64,000 nucleotides of DNA from Hymenobacter yonginensis (GTDB lineage: Bacteria; Bacteroidota; Bacteroidia; Cytophagales; Hymenobacteraceae), in assembly GCF_027625995.1 (NCBI RefSeq), contig NZ_CP115396.1, forward strand, positions 558,001-622,000, in the 5' to 3' direction. The position numbers and the translations under genes are program-made. Position 1 is the stretch's first letter. Each line of letters starts with the position of its first letter. A model generated the notes under the pieces. The model made no database searches, was not told the origin of the DNA, and worked only from the letters and a program-made list of their open reading frames with translations. Of the stretch, positions 24,148-33,551 are shown piece by piece.

Positions 24148-26376
24148 CTACAGATTGTCGTCGAAGTAGTCGGTGATTTTCTGGTAGAGGTGCACCCGGT
24201 CTTTGCCGCCGACGTTGTGCGGATGTCCTGGGTACACGAAGTAGTCGAGCTGCACGCCCTTGTCGACGGCGGTTTTCAGGTAGTCGAGGCTGTGCTGCCA
24301 CACTACTACGTCGTCGATGGTGCCGTGGATGAGCAGCAGCTTGCCTTGCAGCTTGTCTACGTAGTTGAGAAGGTTGGCCTGGGCGTAGCCGTCGGGGTTT
24401 TCCTGGGGCGTGTCCATGTAGCGCTCCGTGTACATGATTTCGTAGAGGCGCCAGTCGATGACTGGGCCGCCGCCCACGCCTACTTTGAATGTGCCGGGGC
24501 TGCGTGTCATCAGCGTGGTGGTCATGAAGCCGCCGAAGCTCCAGCCGTGGATGCCGATGCGGGCCGCGTCTACGTAAGGCAGACTTTTGAGGTAGTCGAC
24601 CCCCTTGAGCTGGTCCTGCATTTCCACGGTGCCCAGCTGCCGGAACGTGGCCCGCTCGAAGGCCGAGCCGCGGTTGCCGGAGCCGCGCGAATCCACGGTG
24701 AACACCACGTAGCCTTTCTGGGCCATCAACTGCATCCAAAGGTTGGATCCGCCCAGCCACGAGTCCGTAACGAGCTGCACGTGCGGGCCGCCGTAGAGGT
24801 ACACCACGGTCGGGTATTTCTTGGCCGGGTCAAAGTTGGGCGGCGTGATGAGGCGGCCGTAGAGGTCGGTCTGGCCGTCGGCGGCTTTCAGCGTCACCAT
24901 TTTGGTTTCGCCCAGTTGGTACTCGGCCACAGGATTGGGGGCCGTGAGCAGCGTCTGGGTGGTTTTGCCGTCGGCCACGCTCACCGTGCGGATGATGCGG
25001 GGCGTAGTGGTGCTGCTGAACACGTCGAGCAGCTGTTTGCCCGAGGGGCTCAGCGTGGCTGTGTGCGTGCCGGTTTCCCGCGTGATTTCGCGCAGCTTGC
25101 CGCCGCTGAGCTTCACGGCGTACACCCGCCGCTGCAGCGGGCTGGCGGCCGTGCTCTGGAACACCACTTCGCGGTTGTTATCGGCGAAGCCCAGCACGTC
25201 CGTCACTTGCCACGAGCCTTTCGTGAGCTGCAGCGGCTTGCGGTAGCCGCTCAGGTCATATAGGTAGAGGTGGTTGTTGCCGTCCCGCTCACTCTGCCAG
25301 AGCGCGTACTTGGCATTGCCGGGCACGAACTCCAGCGGGTGCAGCGGCTCCACGAAATCCTTGTCGGACTTCTCCTCGAACAGCGTTTTCACGAAGGCAC
25401 CGGTGGCGGCGTCGTACTGCCGCAGCTGCATCTGGTTCTGGCCGCGGTTGAGCACCGCTACGAAGATGCTTTTCTCGTCGGGGCTCCAGCTGATGTTGGT
25501 CAGGTACTGCTCCTTAGGTTCGCCGGTTTGCAGAAACACCGTTTTGCGCGTGTTCAGGTCGTACACGCCCACCGTCACCTCGTGGCTTTTGTCGCCGGCC
25601 ATCGGGTATTTAAACGGCTTGGCCTGCGCCGGCGTCACCGAAATATCCACCAGCGGATAGTCCGTTACCATGGTCTGGTCCATGCGGTAGTAGGCCAGCC
25701 GATTGCCGGTGGGGCTCCAGAAGGTGCCCTTCGTGATGCCGAACTCCGAGCGGTGCGCGGCCTGCCCGTTCACAATGGCCGGGTTGGTTTCCTGCGTCAC
25801 GGCCTCGTTTTCGCGGCCCGCCAGCGACACGTACAGGTTCTGGTCTTTAGTGAAAGCCACCCGCGTGTGAGTAGGGTCCATTTCCACGTTGTCGGCGGCC
25901 TGGTCGTAGCCGAAAAGCCTAACGGGAGTGGTCAGGCCCACAGAATTTAGTGCACTGGCTTGTACATGATAGGTTTCGTTGCTAACCGATGTCTTGAATA
26001 CTTGGTTGTCGGCTGTGATTACGAATTCGCCGCTTTTCACCCAGCGAATCGTGGAGAAAGTTGCTGTTCTCTTCGAACCTGCCGATGCCAAAGAGGCATT
26101 AAGTAAAGACAACGGAATAGAAGTGACGTTTCCGGGCTGTTGTAAACTGCTAATGACCAGCTCGTCCTGCTGTTCAGACGTTTTGAGACGCACGTAGCTG
26201 TATTCATCTTTCGAGCCCGGAATCCAGGAAAGCTGGCGCAGGTTTTCGGGCTGCAGGCTGCGGTTGAGGAAGGCGTCGGCCATGGTCAGGCGCTTCTGCT
26301 GGGCCTGGAGCGCCGGTAGCTGCGCTGCCACCAGCAGAAGCGCCAGCAGCAGCCGGCGCAAAGGAAATGTACGCAT
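24148..26376 (-). CDS. Dipeptidyl peptidase IV-like S9 serine peptidase
   Basis: A 742-residue exported peptidase with a signal peptide (LLLALLLVAAQLPALQAQ). An eight-bladed propeller (residues about 60-480) precedes the alpha/beta-hydrolase domain. The catalytic serine is in HGWSFGGFM (near residue 612), Asp in LIHGTIDDVV (near 686) and His in YPGHPHNV (near 718). The family releases Xaa-Pro dipeptides from peptide N-termini in the periplasm. The DPP-IV DW/EE recognition pair could not be assigned with certainty. Monocistronic, divergent from clpS. Confidence 0.9.
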   Translation of the reverse strand: MRTFPLRRLLLALLLVAAQLPALQAQQKRLTMADAFLNRSLQPENLRQLSWIPGSKDEYSYVRLKTSEQQDELVISSLQQPGNVTSIPLSLLNASLASAGSKRTATFSTIRWVKSGEFVITADNQVFKTSVSNETYHVQASALNSVGLTTPVRLFGYDQAADNVEMDPTHTRVAFTKDQNLYVSLAGRENEAVTQETNPAIVNGQAAHRSEFGITKGTFWSPTGNRLAYYRMDQTMVTDYPLVDISVTPAQAKPFKYPMAGDKSHEVTVGVYDLNTRKTVFLQTGEPKEQYLTNISWSPDEKSIFVAVLNRGQNQMQLRQYDAATGAFVKTLFEEKSDKDFVEPLHPLEFVPGNAKYALWQSERDGNNHLYLYDLSGYRKPLQLTKGSWQVTDVLGFADNNREVVFQSTAASPLQRRVYAVKLSGGKLREITRETGTHTATLSPSGKQLLDVFSSTTTPRIIRTVSVADGKTTQTLLTAPNPVAEYQLGETKMVTLKAADGQTDLYGRLITPPNFDPAKKYPTVVYLYGGPHVQLVTDSWLGGSNLWMQLMAQKGYVVFTVDSRGSGNRGSAFERATFRQLGTVEMQDQLKGVDYLKSLPYVDAARIGIHGWSFGGFMTTTLMTRSPGTFKVGVGGGPVIDWRLYEIMYTERYMDTPQENPDGYAQANLLNYVDKLQGKLLLIHGTIDDVVVWQHSLDYLKTAVDKGVQLDYFVYPGHPHNVGGKDRVHLYQKITDYFDDNL

Positions 26377-26575
26377 GCGTAGGGAAGGGTAGGAAGGTAG
26401 GAAAGCGGAAAATTACGGCAGATTTCCCGGAGCCGGCGCGCCGGTCCGCCCGCGGCGGCCGCGCCGGCCGGCCCCGCTGCCGATTCCGGCAAAATGCGGA
26501 AACGATTCAGGGCCTGAATCGGTTATAGCAGGCCGGGTGACGTGTTCGCAGTCCGGTTATCTGCCCGTTTTTCCG

Positions 26576-26583
26576 TATTTTTG
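26576..26583 (+). promoter_or_regulatory. -7 element TATTTTTG of clpS, leaderless geometry
   Basis: The sequence TATTTTTGCGCCATG places the element four bases before the clpS start codon, the same spacing and the same CGCC linker as at 1349 and 43485. Confidence 0.7.
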
Positions 26584-26587
26584 CGCC

Positions 26588-26869
26588 ATGAACAGCAAGC
26601 CGTTAATCGAGTACGACGAAGACGTACTGCTCCTGGAAGAAACCACCGATGTGCGCGACCTAATCGTGTACAACGACGACGTCAACACCTTCGACCACGT
26701 CATCAAAACCCTGATGGACGTGTGCGGCCACCAGCCCGAGCAGGCCGAGCAGTGCACGCTCCTCATTCACTACAAAGGGCAGTGCACCGTCAAGCACGGT
26801 GCCTACGAGGAACTGGCCGCCATGTGCACCGCCCTCCACGACCGGGGAATTTCGGCGGATATCCTCTAA
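26588..26869 (+). CDS. clpS: ATP-dependent Clp protease adaptor ClpS
   Basis: A 93-residue ClpS: IVYNDDVNTFDHVIKTLM contains the hallmark Asn-Asp-Asp and the hydrophobic pocket helix, and the His/Cys region follows (CTLLIHYKGQ). It delivers N-degron substrates to ClpAP/ClpCP. The start ATG 26588 lies four bases after a TATTTTTG promoter element. A large inverted repeat separates it from recR. Confidence 0.93.
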   Translation: MNSKPLIEYDEDVLLLEETTDVRDLIVYNDDVNTFDHVIKTLMDVCGHQPEQAEQCTLLIHYKGQCTVKHGAYEELAAMCTALHDRGISADIL

Positions 26870-26880
26870 ATGGCTCAAGT

Positions 26881-26946
26881 GTTTAATGGCTGGATGGCTG
26901 GTCGTTCAACGCGTGAGCAGAACGGCCAGCCATCCAGCCATTAAAC
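26881..26946. repeat. Inverted repeat with 27-base arms between clpS and recR
   Basis: Arms 26881-26907 and 26920-26946 begin GTTTAATGGCTGGATGGCTG and differ at one base, with a 12-base loop. This forms a very stable hairpin in the clpS transcript; there is no U-run, so it may stabilise the mRNA or terminate weakly. Confidence 0.85.
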
Positions 26947-26965
26947 AATCCAACAATTCAACTGA

Positions 26966-27580
26966 ATGGAGTTTCCTTCCAAGCTGATAGAAAACGCGGT
27001 GGGCGAGCTGTCGAAGCTGCCCGGAGTAGGCAAAAAGACGGCCCTGCGGCTGGCCTTGCACCTGCTCAAGGCCGAAGCCGACACCACGGCCACCCTGGCC
27101 GAGGCCTTGGCCAAGATGCGCTTCGAAATCCGCTACTGCGACACCTGCCACAATATTTCCGACACGCCGGAGTGCGCCATCTGCGCCAACCAGCTCCGCG
27201 ACCATAGCACGGTGTGCGTGGTGTCAGACATCCGCGACGTTATTGCCATCGAGAATACCGGCCAGTACAAGGGCACCTACCACGTGCTCGGCGGCGTCAT
27301 TTCGCCCATTGAGGGTGTGGGCCCCAGCGACTTGCAGATCGACAGCCTCGTGGCGCGCATGGGCGGGCCGGAGTCGGAAATCAAGGAAGTAATTCTGGCC
27401 ATCAGCCCCACCATGGAAGGCGACACCACGGCCTTCTACCTCTCGCGCAAGCTCCGCGACTTCGAGGGCGTGCACATCAGCACCATTGCCCGCGGCATTC
27501 CGATGGGCGGCGAGCTGGAATACGCCGACGAAATCACGCTGGGCCGCAGCATCGTGGAGCGCCAGCGCCAGGCGCGGTAG
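26966..27580 (+). CDS. recR: Recombination mediator RecR
   Basis: A 204-residue RecR: an N-terminal helix-hairpin-helix ([20 protein letters not shown]), a zinc finger ([16 protein letters not shown]), and a Toprim domain ([16 protein letters not shown], then DSLVARMG and the GDTTAFYL motif). With RecO and RecF it loads RecA on gapped DNA. Length and motif order are normal. Followed by a hairpin terminator. Confidence 0.96.
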   Translation: MEFPSKLIENAVGELSKLPGVGKKTALRLALHLLKAEADTTATLAEALAKMRFEIRYCDTCHNISDTPECAICANQLRDHSTVCVVSDIRDVIAIENTGQYKGTYHVLGGVISPIEGVGPSDLQIDSLVARMGGPESEIKEVILAISPTMEGDTTAFYLSRKLRDFEGVHISTIARGIPMGGELEYADEITLGRSIVERQRQAR

Positions 27581-27590
27581 CCGGGGAGTT

Positions 27591-27708
27591 GCAAGCTATA
27601 AGCTGCAAGCCGCAAGCCTTCTTTAGGTTTGCGGCTTTTTTGCTGCCTATGGCTTGCACATGGCATTCCGCTTTGGGGGTAAGCTGCAGCTTGTGGCTTA
27701 TAGCTTGC
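27591..27708. repeat. Inverted repeat around the recR terminator
   Basis: GCAAGCTATAAGCTGCAAGC (from 27591) pairs with a copy at 27688-27708 at about 18 of 20 positions, enclosing the recR terminator. The pair spans the whole recR-glycosyltransferase gap. Confidence 0.65.
27608..27641 (+). terminator. Terminator of recR
   Basis: The stem AGCCGCAA / TTGCGGCT with adjoining partial pairing, followed by TTTTTT. Confidence 0.8.
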
Positions 27709-27736
27709 AGCTAAAACTGCTACCTTTCGGCCCTCT

Positions 27737-29806
27737 ATGCCGCCGCTATCCGTGAAGCTTTCCGTCGTCATCGTCAATTACAACGTCTGCTACTTTCTGG
27801 AGCAGGCCTTGCTGTCGGTGCGGCGGGCCACGGAGCGGCTGGGGCAGCCGGTGGAGGTATTTGTGGTCGATAACAACTCCGTGGACGGCTCGGTGGCCAT
27901 GGTGAAAGCTCGGTTTCCGGAGGTTGTGCTCATCGAAAACAAGGATAACCCCGGCTTCAGCAAAGGCAACAACCAGGCCCTGCGCCAGGCCACCGGCGAG
28001 TATCAGCTGCTGCTCAACCCCGACACGGTGGTGGAGGAAGACACCTTCCGGGCCTGCTGCGAGTTCATGGATGCCCACCCCAACGCCGGCGGGCTGGGCG
28101 TGAAGATGCTGGACGGGCAGGGCAAGTTTCTGCCCGAAAGCAAGCGCGGCCTGCCCACGCCGGGCGTGGCGTTCTACAAGATATTTGGGCTGGCGCGGCT
28201 GTTTCCGACCTCGCGCCGCTTCGGGCGCTACCACCTCGGCTTCCTCGACAAAGACCAGCCCCACGAAATAGACGTGCTCAGCGGGGCCTTCATGCTCATG
28301 CGCAAAGCCACCCTCGACCAGGTGGGTTTGCTCGACGAAGACTATTTCATGTACGGCGAGGACATCGACCTCTCGTACCGCATCACGCAGGGCGGCTGGA
28401 AAAACTACTACTTACCCGGCACCCGCATCATCCATTACAAGGGCGAAAGCACGAAGCGCACCAGTGTCAACTATGTGTTCGTGTTCTACCGGGCCATGGT
28501 GATTTTTGCGCAGAAGCACTTTGCGCCCGGTCGGGCCGGGCTGTTTTCGTTGCTCATCAACGGCGCCATCTGGCTGCGGGCGGGGGCGGCGGTGGCCATG
28601 CGGCTGCTCACCCAGGCCGCGCCCATTTTGCTGGATGCCGGTCTGATTTACGGCGGCATGTTTTTCCTGAAAAACTACTGGGAAAACAACCACAAATACG
28701 TGCGCACTGACTACCCGCCGGAGTTTATGCTGGTGGCGGTGCCGGCCTACCTGGTGGTGTGGCTGACCTCGGCCTACCTGAGCGGGGCCTACGACCAGCC
28801 CACCAAAACGGCCCGCATCGTGCGCGGCATCTTCGTGGGCACGGTCCTGATTTCGGCTATTAGCAACTTCTTCGACGCCTACCGCTTCTCCAAGGCACTA
28901 ATTATTCTGGGCGGCGTGTGGGCGGTGGTGGCGCTGGTGGGACGGCGCCTGGCCACGCACTTCCTGCGCTACCACGATTTACGCCTGAGTGAAAAGCGGC
29001 AGAAAAACGTGGCCATCGTGGGCTCCGGGGCGGAAAGCCTGCGAGTGCGGCACCTGCTGGAGCAGGCGGGCGTGCAGGCCCGCATCATCGGTTTCATCAC
29101 GCCCGCCGCCGAAGTAGCCGCCGCCGTGCCTGTAGCAGTTGAAGCGCCCGGCGAATACGCGGCCGGGGGCGGCACGGCTACGCTGGCGGCACCTCCGCTG
29201 CTCTCGGCCGGGCCCGCCGACGAGGCTTTGGGTGAGGTGCGGCAGCTGGAAGACATCATCCGCATCTACGCCCTCGACGAGCTGATTTTCTGCGGCCGCG
29301 ACCTGTCGGCCAGCCAGATTATCAGCCTCATGGTGAGCTTGCCGCAGCAGCCGCCTGTGGCCTACAAAATCCTACCCCAGGACAGCGAGTACATCATCGG
29401 CAGCTCCAGCAAAGACTCGCCCGGCGACTACTACACGCTGGATATTACCCTGAACCTGTTCCGGCCCGAGCAGGTGCGCAACAAGCGGCTGCTCGACATC
29501 TTCACCAGTCTGCTGCTGCTGCTGGCCTCGCCGCTGCTGCTGGGGTTTCAGCAGCACAAGGGCGGTTTTCTGCGCAACTGCGGGCGGGTACTGGCCGGCT
29601 CCTGCACTTGGGTGGGGCTGCGCTACGCCGCCGCGCCCCAGCGCCTGGCCCGCGCCATCCTCTCGCCCGCCGACGGCGTGCAGGCCCGCGGCCCGCTCAC
29701 CGAGGCCACCCGCCGCCGCCTAGAGCTGCTCTACGCCAAAGACTACGAGCCCGGCACCGACCTGCGCATCCTGCTCCGCCGCTTCCGCTGGTTGGGCACC
29801 GAGTAG
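27737..29806 (+). CDS. Glycosyltransferase 2 fused to a degenerate sugar-transferase-like tail
   Basis: A 689-residue composite. Residues about 8-240 are a GT2 domain: VVIVNYNVCYFL, DNNSVDGS, LLNPDTVVEEDTF (DxD-like), and a late EDIDLSYRI acceptor motif, as in rhamnosyltransferases. Membrane helices follow (about 275-400). A Rossmann-like region begins NVAIVGSGAESLRVRHLL (about 422) as in the N-half of polyprenyl glycosylphosphotransferases. The last 100 residues (KRLLDIFTSLLLLLASPLLL, VLAGSCTWVGLRY) echo an ExoY/WbaP-type transferase but lack its catalytic core. Probably makes a surface polysaccharide. TACCTTTC (27721-27728) is the likely -7 element. Confidence 0.8.
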   Translation: MPPLSVKLSVVIVNYNVCYFLEQALLSVRRATERLGQPVEVFVVDNNSVDGSVAMVKARFPEVVLIENKDNPGFSKGNNQALRQATGEYQLLLNPDTVVEEDTFRACCEFMDAHPNAGGLGVKMLDGQGKFLPESKRGLPTPGVAFYKIFGLARLFPTSRRFGRYHLGFLDKDQPHEIDVLSGAFMLMRKATLDQVGLLDEDYFMYGEDIDLSYRITQGGWKNYYLPGTRIIHYKGESTKRTSVNYVFVFYRAMVIFAQKHFAPGRAGLFSLLINGAIWLRAGAAVAMRLLTQAAPILLDAGLIYGGMFFLKNYWENNHKYVRTDYPPEFMLVAVPAYLVVWLTSAYLSGAYDQPTKTARIVRGIFVGTVLISAISNFFDAYRFSKALIILGGVWAVVALVGRRLATHFLRYHDLRLSEKRQKNVAIVGSGAESLRVRHLLEQAGVQARIIGFITPAAEVAAAVPVAVEAPGEYAAGGGTATLAAPPLLSAGPADEALGEVRQLEDIIRIYALDELIFCGRDLSASQIISLMVSLPQQPPVAYKILPQDSEYIIGSSSKDSPGDYYTLDITLNLFRPEQVRNKRLLDIFTSLLLLLASPLLLGFQQHKGGFLRNCGRVLAGSCTWVGLRYAAAPQRLARAILSPADGVQARGPLTEATRRRLELLYAKDYEPGTDLRILLRRFRWLGTE

Positions 29807-29825
29807 CGCTGCGTTACTTTCGCCG

Positions 29826-29833
29826 TACTTTTG
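29826..29833 (+). promoter_or_regulatory. -7 element TACTTTTG of the aminotransferase gene
   Basis: TACTTTTG, 32 bases before ATG 29866. Confidence 0.55.
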
Positions 29834-29865
29834 CCCGCATCCCCACCCCAAATTCCCCCTCCCGC

Positions 29866-31086
29866 ATGTCCGACGCCGCCCCGCTCACGTCTTCCGTTCT
29901 CTCCGACCGTATCCTGGCCATGCAGGAGTCGCAGACCATTGCTATGGCCAAAAAGGCCCGCGAGCTGGCGGCGCAGGGCGTGGACGTCATCAGCCTCAGC
30001 TTCGGCGAGCCCGACTTCCAGACGCCGCAGTACATCAAGGACGCCGCCAAAAAGGCCCTTGACGACGGCTACACGTTCTACACGCCGGTACCCGGCATCC
30101 CGGAGCTGCGCCAGGCTATCTGCGACAAGCTGCAGCGCGACAACCAGCTCAGCTACAAGCCCGAAAACATTGTGGTGAGCACGGGCGCCAAGCAGGCCCT
30201 GGCCAACGCCGTGCTCAGCCTCATTAACCCCGGTGACGAGGTGATTGTGTTTGCGCCCTACTGGGTGAGCTACGAGGAGATGGTGCGCCTGGCCGAGGGC
30301 ACCAGCGTTACGCTGATGGGCTCGTTGGAAAACGATTTCAAGGTGACGGCCGCCGAACTGGAAGCTGCCATTACGCCGCGCACCAAGCTTGTTATGTACT
30401 CGTCGCCGTGCAACCCCACGGGCTCGGTGTTCAGCCGCGAGGAGCTGGGCACCATTGCCGAGGTGGTGGCCCGCCACCCGCAGGTGCACGTGCTGGCCGA
30501 CGAGATTTACGAGTACATCAATTTCGTGGGCGAGCATGTGAGCATGGCGCAGTTTGAGGCCATCAAAGACCGGGTGATTACCGTGAACGGCTTCTCGAAG
30601 GGCTACGCCATGACGGGCTGGCGCGTGGGCTACCTGGCCGCCAACAAGGAAATTGCCGGCGCTTGCGAGAAGATGCAGAGCCAGATTACGTCGGGCACCT
30701 GCTCCATTGCCCAGCGCGCGGCCCTGGCGGCCCTGCTGGGCGGCCGCAGCTCCGCCGATGAGATGGTGGCTGCCTACCGCCGCCGCCGCGACTTGGTGCT
30801 GGCCTTGTGCCAGGAAATCCCCGGTTTCCGCACGCCCACGCCCAGCGGCGCCTTCTACGTCTTCCCAGACGTGAGTAACTGCTTCGGAAAAACCACGCCC
30901 GACGGTAAGGTAATCGGCAACGCGTCGGACCTAGCTATGTTCATGCTGCACGACGCCCACGTGGCGGCCGTGGATGGCGGCGCATTCGGAGCCACGAACT
31001 GCATCCGGTTCAGCACCGCCGCCGCCGATGAGAAGCTGCGCGAAGCATTCATCCGCATCAAAAACAGCCTAGTAAAGCTGAAGTAG
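29866..31086 (+). CDS. Class I/II aminotransferase, aspartate aminotransferase type
   Basis: A 406-residue PLP enzyme of fold type I. The N-terminal ISLSFGEPDFQTP, the YFYTPVPGIPELR-like helix, the SPCNPTGSVFS loop, the LADEIYEYI Asp/Tyr pair, and the lysine in VNGFSKGYAMTGWRVGYL all match the aspartate aminotransferase (AspC/AAT-1b) group; a late RFSTA supplies the carboxylate-binding Arg. It interconverts aspartate and glutamate with their keto acids. ATG 29866 was used because the longer upstream frame overlaps the glycosyltransferase. A family A repeat follows. Confidence 0.9.
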   Translation: MSDAAPLTSSVLSDRILAMQESQTIAMAKKARELAAQGVDVISLSFGEPDFQTPQYIKDAAKKALDDGYTFYTPVPGIPELRQAICDKLQRDNQLSYKPENIVVSTGAKQALANAVLSLINPGDEVIVFAPYWVSYEEMVRLAEGTSVTLMGSLENDFKVTAAELEAAITPRTKLVMYSSPCNPTGSVFSREELGTIAEVVARHPQVHVLADEIYEYINFVGEHVSMAQFEAIKDRVITVNGFSKGYAMTGWRVGYLAANKEIAGACEKMQSQITSGTCSIAQRAALAALLGGRSSADEMVAAYRRRRDLVLALCQEIPGFRTPTPSGAFYVFPDVSNCFGKTTPDGKVIGNASDLAMFMLHDAHVAAVDGGAFGATNCIRFSTAAADEKLREAFIRIKNSLVKLK

Positions 31087-31105
31087 TAGCGGGTGTAGCT
31101 CAGGT

Positions 31106-31211
31106 AGTAGCGCGAACTTTGTAGTTCGCGTCGCCGCGCCGTTTGCGCGTCTCCGCACTGTTGGAGTCATTCAAGCGGCGCGGGGGCGTGAACTACAAAG
31201 TTCGCGCTACT
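31106..31211. repeat. Family A twin-hairpin repeat, copy 2
   Basis: Arms 31106-31132 and 31185-31211 (AGTAGCGCGAACTTTGTAGT...) are nearly perfect inverted copies. Each contains its own palindrome CGCGAACT-TTGT-AGTTCGCG. The 52-base middle is not conserved with copy 1. Confidence 0.88.
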
Positions 31212-31249
31212 GCTTTTCCGACACCTGGTTAGCGCAACGCGTTACTTCC

Positions 31250-31257
31250 TACCTTTG
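31250..31257 (+). promoter_or_regulatory. -7 element TACCTTTG of the heptose kinase gene
   Basis: Perfect consensus nine bases before ATG 31267, so the leader is at most a few bases. Confidence 0.65.
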
Positions 31258-31266
31258 CGGCTTCTT

Positions 31267-32298
31267 ATGCCCGAACCTGTTGTAATGCCTGCTGCTGCCT
31301 CCGCGCCCACTTCCCTGCCCGATTTGTTTGTTGCCTTCAACGGCCTCACCGTCCTGATTGTGGGCGACGTGATGCTGGATGCCTACGTGTGGGGCAAGGC
31401 GGCGCGCCTCTCGCCCGAGGCCCCGGTGCCCGTCGTGACGGTAAGCCGCACCGAGCAGCGGCTGGGCGGCGCCGCCAACGTGGCCCTGAACGTGCAGGCC
31501 TTGGGCGCCACGCCGCTGCTGTGCGCCGTCATCGGCGACGACCAAGGCGGCGACCAGCTGCTGGAGCTGCTGCACACCACCGGCCTCGCCCCCGACGGCA
31601 TGGTGCGCTCCAGCCACCGGCCCACTACCGTGAAGCAGCGCATCCTGGCCCACGGCCAGCAGCTGCTCCGCATCGACTCCGAAGTGGAAACCGACCTCAA
31701 CAGCACCGAAAACGCCGACCTAACCGCCCGCTTCGAGCAGTTGCTGGACCGCGCCGACGTGGTGGTGTTTGAGGACTACGACAAAGGCGTGCTCTGCGAG
31801 GCCAGCATCCAGCACTTCATCGGCCTGGCCCGGCAGCGCGGCATCCCCACTGTTGTCGACCCGAAGAAAAAGAACTTCCTGGCCTACCGCCACTGCACGC
31901 TGTTCAAGCCCAACCTGAAGGAGCTGCGCGAAGGCCTGGGCGTGGCCTTCGACGATGCCGACCAGCCCGCCTTCGAGGCGGCTGTGGCGCGCCTGCGCGA
32001 GATGCTCACGCCTGACAACGTGCTCGTGACGCTGTCGGAGCGCGGCGTGTTCATCGAAAACGGCGAGTCTGCCAAAACCTACCTGCCGGCCCACCTGCGC
32101 AGCATTGCCGACGTTTCGGGCGCCGGCGACACGGTTATCAGCATTGCGGCGCTTTGCGTGGCCCTGGGCATGTCGGCGCCCGTTACGGCCGCGCTGGCCA
32201 ACCTCGGCGGTGGCCTCGTGTGCGAGCAGGCCGGCGTAGTGCCCATTGAGAAAAGCCTGCTACTGGCCGAAGCCCAAGAAACCGGATTAGTGTTGTAG
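31267..32298 (+). CDS. rfaE1: D-glycero-beta-D-manno-heptose-7-phosphate kinase
   Basis: A 343-residue PfkB-family kinase matching the N-terminal half of HldE. Motifs: IVGDVMLDAYVWGKAARLSPEAP, GGAANVALNVQALGA, FEDYDKGVL, VDPKKKNF, and the catalytic DVSGAGDTV near residue 285. It phosphorylates heptose 7-phosphate for LPS inner-core heptose synthesis. The adenylyltransferase half of HldE is absent, so a separate RfaE2 protein must exist elsewhere. Start ATG 31267 lies just after a consensus promoter; a TTG reading four codons longer is inside it. Confidence 0.88.
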   Translation: MPEPVVMPAAASAPTSLPDLFVAFNGLTVLIVGDVMLDAYVWGKAARLSPEAPVPVVTVSRTEQRLGGAANVALNVQALGATPLLCAVIGDDQGGDQLLELLHTTGLAPDGMVRSSHRPTTVKQRILAHGQQLLRIDSEVETDLNSTENADLTARFEQLLDRADVVVFEDYDKGVLCEASIQHFIGLARQRGIPTVVDPKKKNFLAYRHCTLFKPNLKELREGLGVAFDDADQPAFEAAVARLREMLTPDNVLVTLSERGVFIENGESAKTYLPAHLRSIADVSGAGDTVISIAALCVALGMSAPVTAALANLGGGLVCEQAGVVPIEKSLLLAEAQETGLVL

Positions 32299-32350
32299 GG
32301 CTTAGTGGTGCCTGGTGTCTAGTGCTTGGTGCTTAGGAATGAGTAAACAG

Positions 32351-32385
32351 AAAAAAAGAGGCCCCGCCGTAACCCGGCGGGGCCT
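32351..32385. terminator. Bidirectional terminator between rfaE1 and hemE
   Basis: The stem AGGCCCCGCCG / CGGCGGGGCCT with a seven-A run on the left serves hemE; the right side has only three Ts. Confidence 0.85.
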
Positions 32386-32397
32386 TTCATATAAGCC

Positions 32398-33432
32398 CTA
32401 AGCCCTAAGCCGCGTGCTGTATTCCTTTACGGTTTCGATGAACACCTTCACATTGTCGGGGTTGGTGTCGGGGTAGACGCCGTGGCCGAGGTTGGCAATG
32501 TGGCGGTGCGGGCCGAACTGGTCGAGCATGGCGATGGTGGCGGCTCGCACCTGGTCCGGGGTGCCGTAGAGGGCGCAGGGGTCGAGGTTGCCCTGCAGGG
32601 TTTTGTCGCCGGTGAGGGGGCGTACGGTGCGCGGGTCCTGGTTCCAGTCGAGGCCGATGGTGCGGCAGTTGAGCTGGGCGAAGTCTTCCACGGCCCAGAA
32701 AGCGCCCTTAGCAAACACCGTCACGGGCACTTCCGGAATGGCGGCGCAGATTTCGGCAATGTAGCGTGTGCTGAACTCCTTATAGTGCGCGGGTGGCAGA
32801 ATCCCGGCCCACGAATCGAACACCTGCACGATGTTGGCGCCGGCCGCTACTTGGGCCTTCAGGTAGGCAATGGTGGTCGCCGTAATTTTGCGGAGCAGCT
32901 CGTGCGCCAGCGCCGGATCCTGATACAGCATGCGGCGGGCCTTGCTGAAGGTTTTGGAGCCGTGGCCCTCCACCATGTACGCCAGAATAGTCCAGGGTGC
33001 GCCGGCAAACCCGATGAGCGGCACCCGGCCGTTGAGGGCGCGCTTGGTCACGCGGATGGCTTCCAGCACGTAGCCGAGATGCTCCTCGGGGTCGGCGATA
33101 CGCATGCGCGCCACGTCCTGCGCGGTTTTGATGGTTTCCGGGAACAGCGGGCCGCGGGCTTCCACCATTTCGTAGGTGAGGCCCATGGCATCGGGCACTA
33201 CCAGAATGTCGGAGAAAATGATGGCGGCATCCACGTCCAGCGCGTCGATGGGCTGAATGGTGACTTCGGCGGCCAGCTCGGGCGTTTCTACCAGCTCTTT
33301 GAAGCCGCTGAGGCGGGCGCGCAATGCGCGGTATTCGGGCAGGATGCGGCCGGCCTGGCGCATCAGCCAGACAGGCGTGCGCTCGGTTTCTTCGCCACGG
33401 GCGGCACGGAGGAGGAGGTCGTTCTTAAGCAC
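32398..33432 (-). CDS. hemE: Uroporphyrinogen decarboxylase
   Basis: A 344-residue HemE. Signatures: [18 protein letters not shown] (substrate-binding Arg), [15 protein letters not shown] with the catalytic Asp, [25 protein letters not shown], and the final [10 protein letters not shown] with its His. It converts uroporphyrinogen III to coproporphyrinogen III in haem synthesis. Length is standard. Monocistronic. Confidence 0.96.
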   Translation of the reverse strand: MLKNDLLLRAARGEETERTPVWLMRQAGRILPEYRALRARLSGFKELVETPELAAEVTIQPIDALDVDAAIIFSDILVVPDAMGLTYEMVEARGPLFPETIKTAQDVARMRIADPEEHLGYVLEAIRVTKRALNGRVPLIGFAGAPWTILAYMVEGHGSKTFSKARRMLYQDPALAHELLRKITATTIAYLKAQVAAGANIVQVFDSWAGILPPAHYKEFSTRYIAEICAAIPEVPVTVFAKGAFWAVEDFAQLNCRTIGLDWNQDPRTVRPLTGDKTLQGNLDPCALYGTPDQVRAATIAMLDQFGPHRHIANLGHGVYPDTNPDNVKVFIETVKEYSTRLRA

Positions 33433-33551
33433 AGGTTTCGCTGATTATTTCGCAGATTCCGCCGCTGCCGAGGCCAGCAGCCGGGGCGCAAAGGTACGCT
33501 ACATAGTTTGCAACCGCACACGCCTCATCAGCAGTCCGAATTAGAGTTCTT

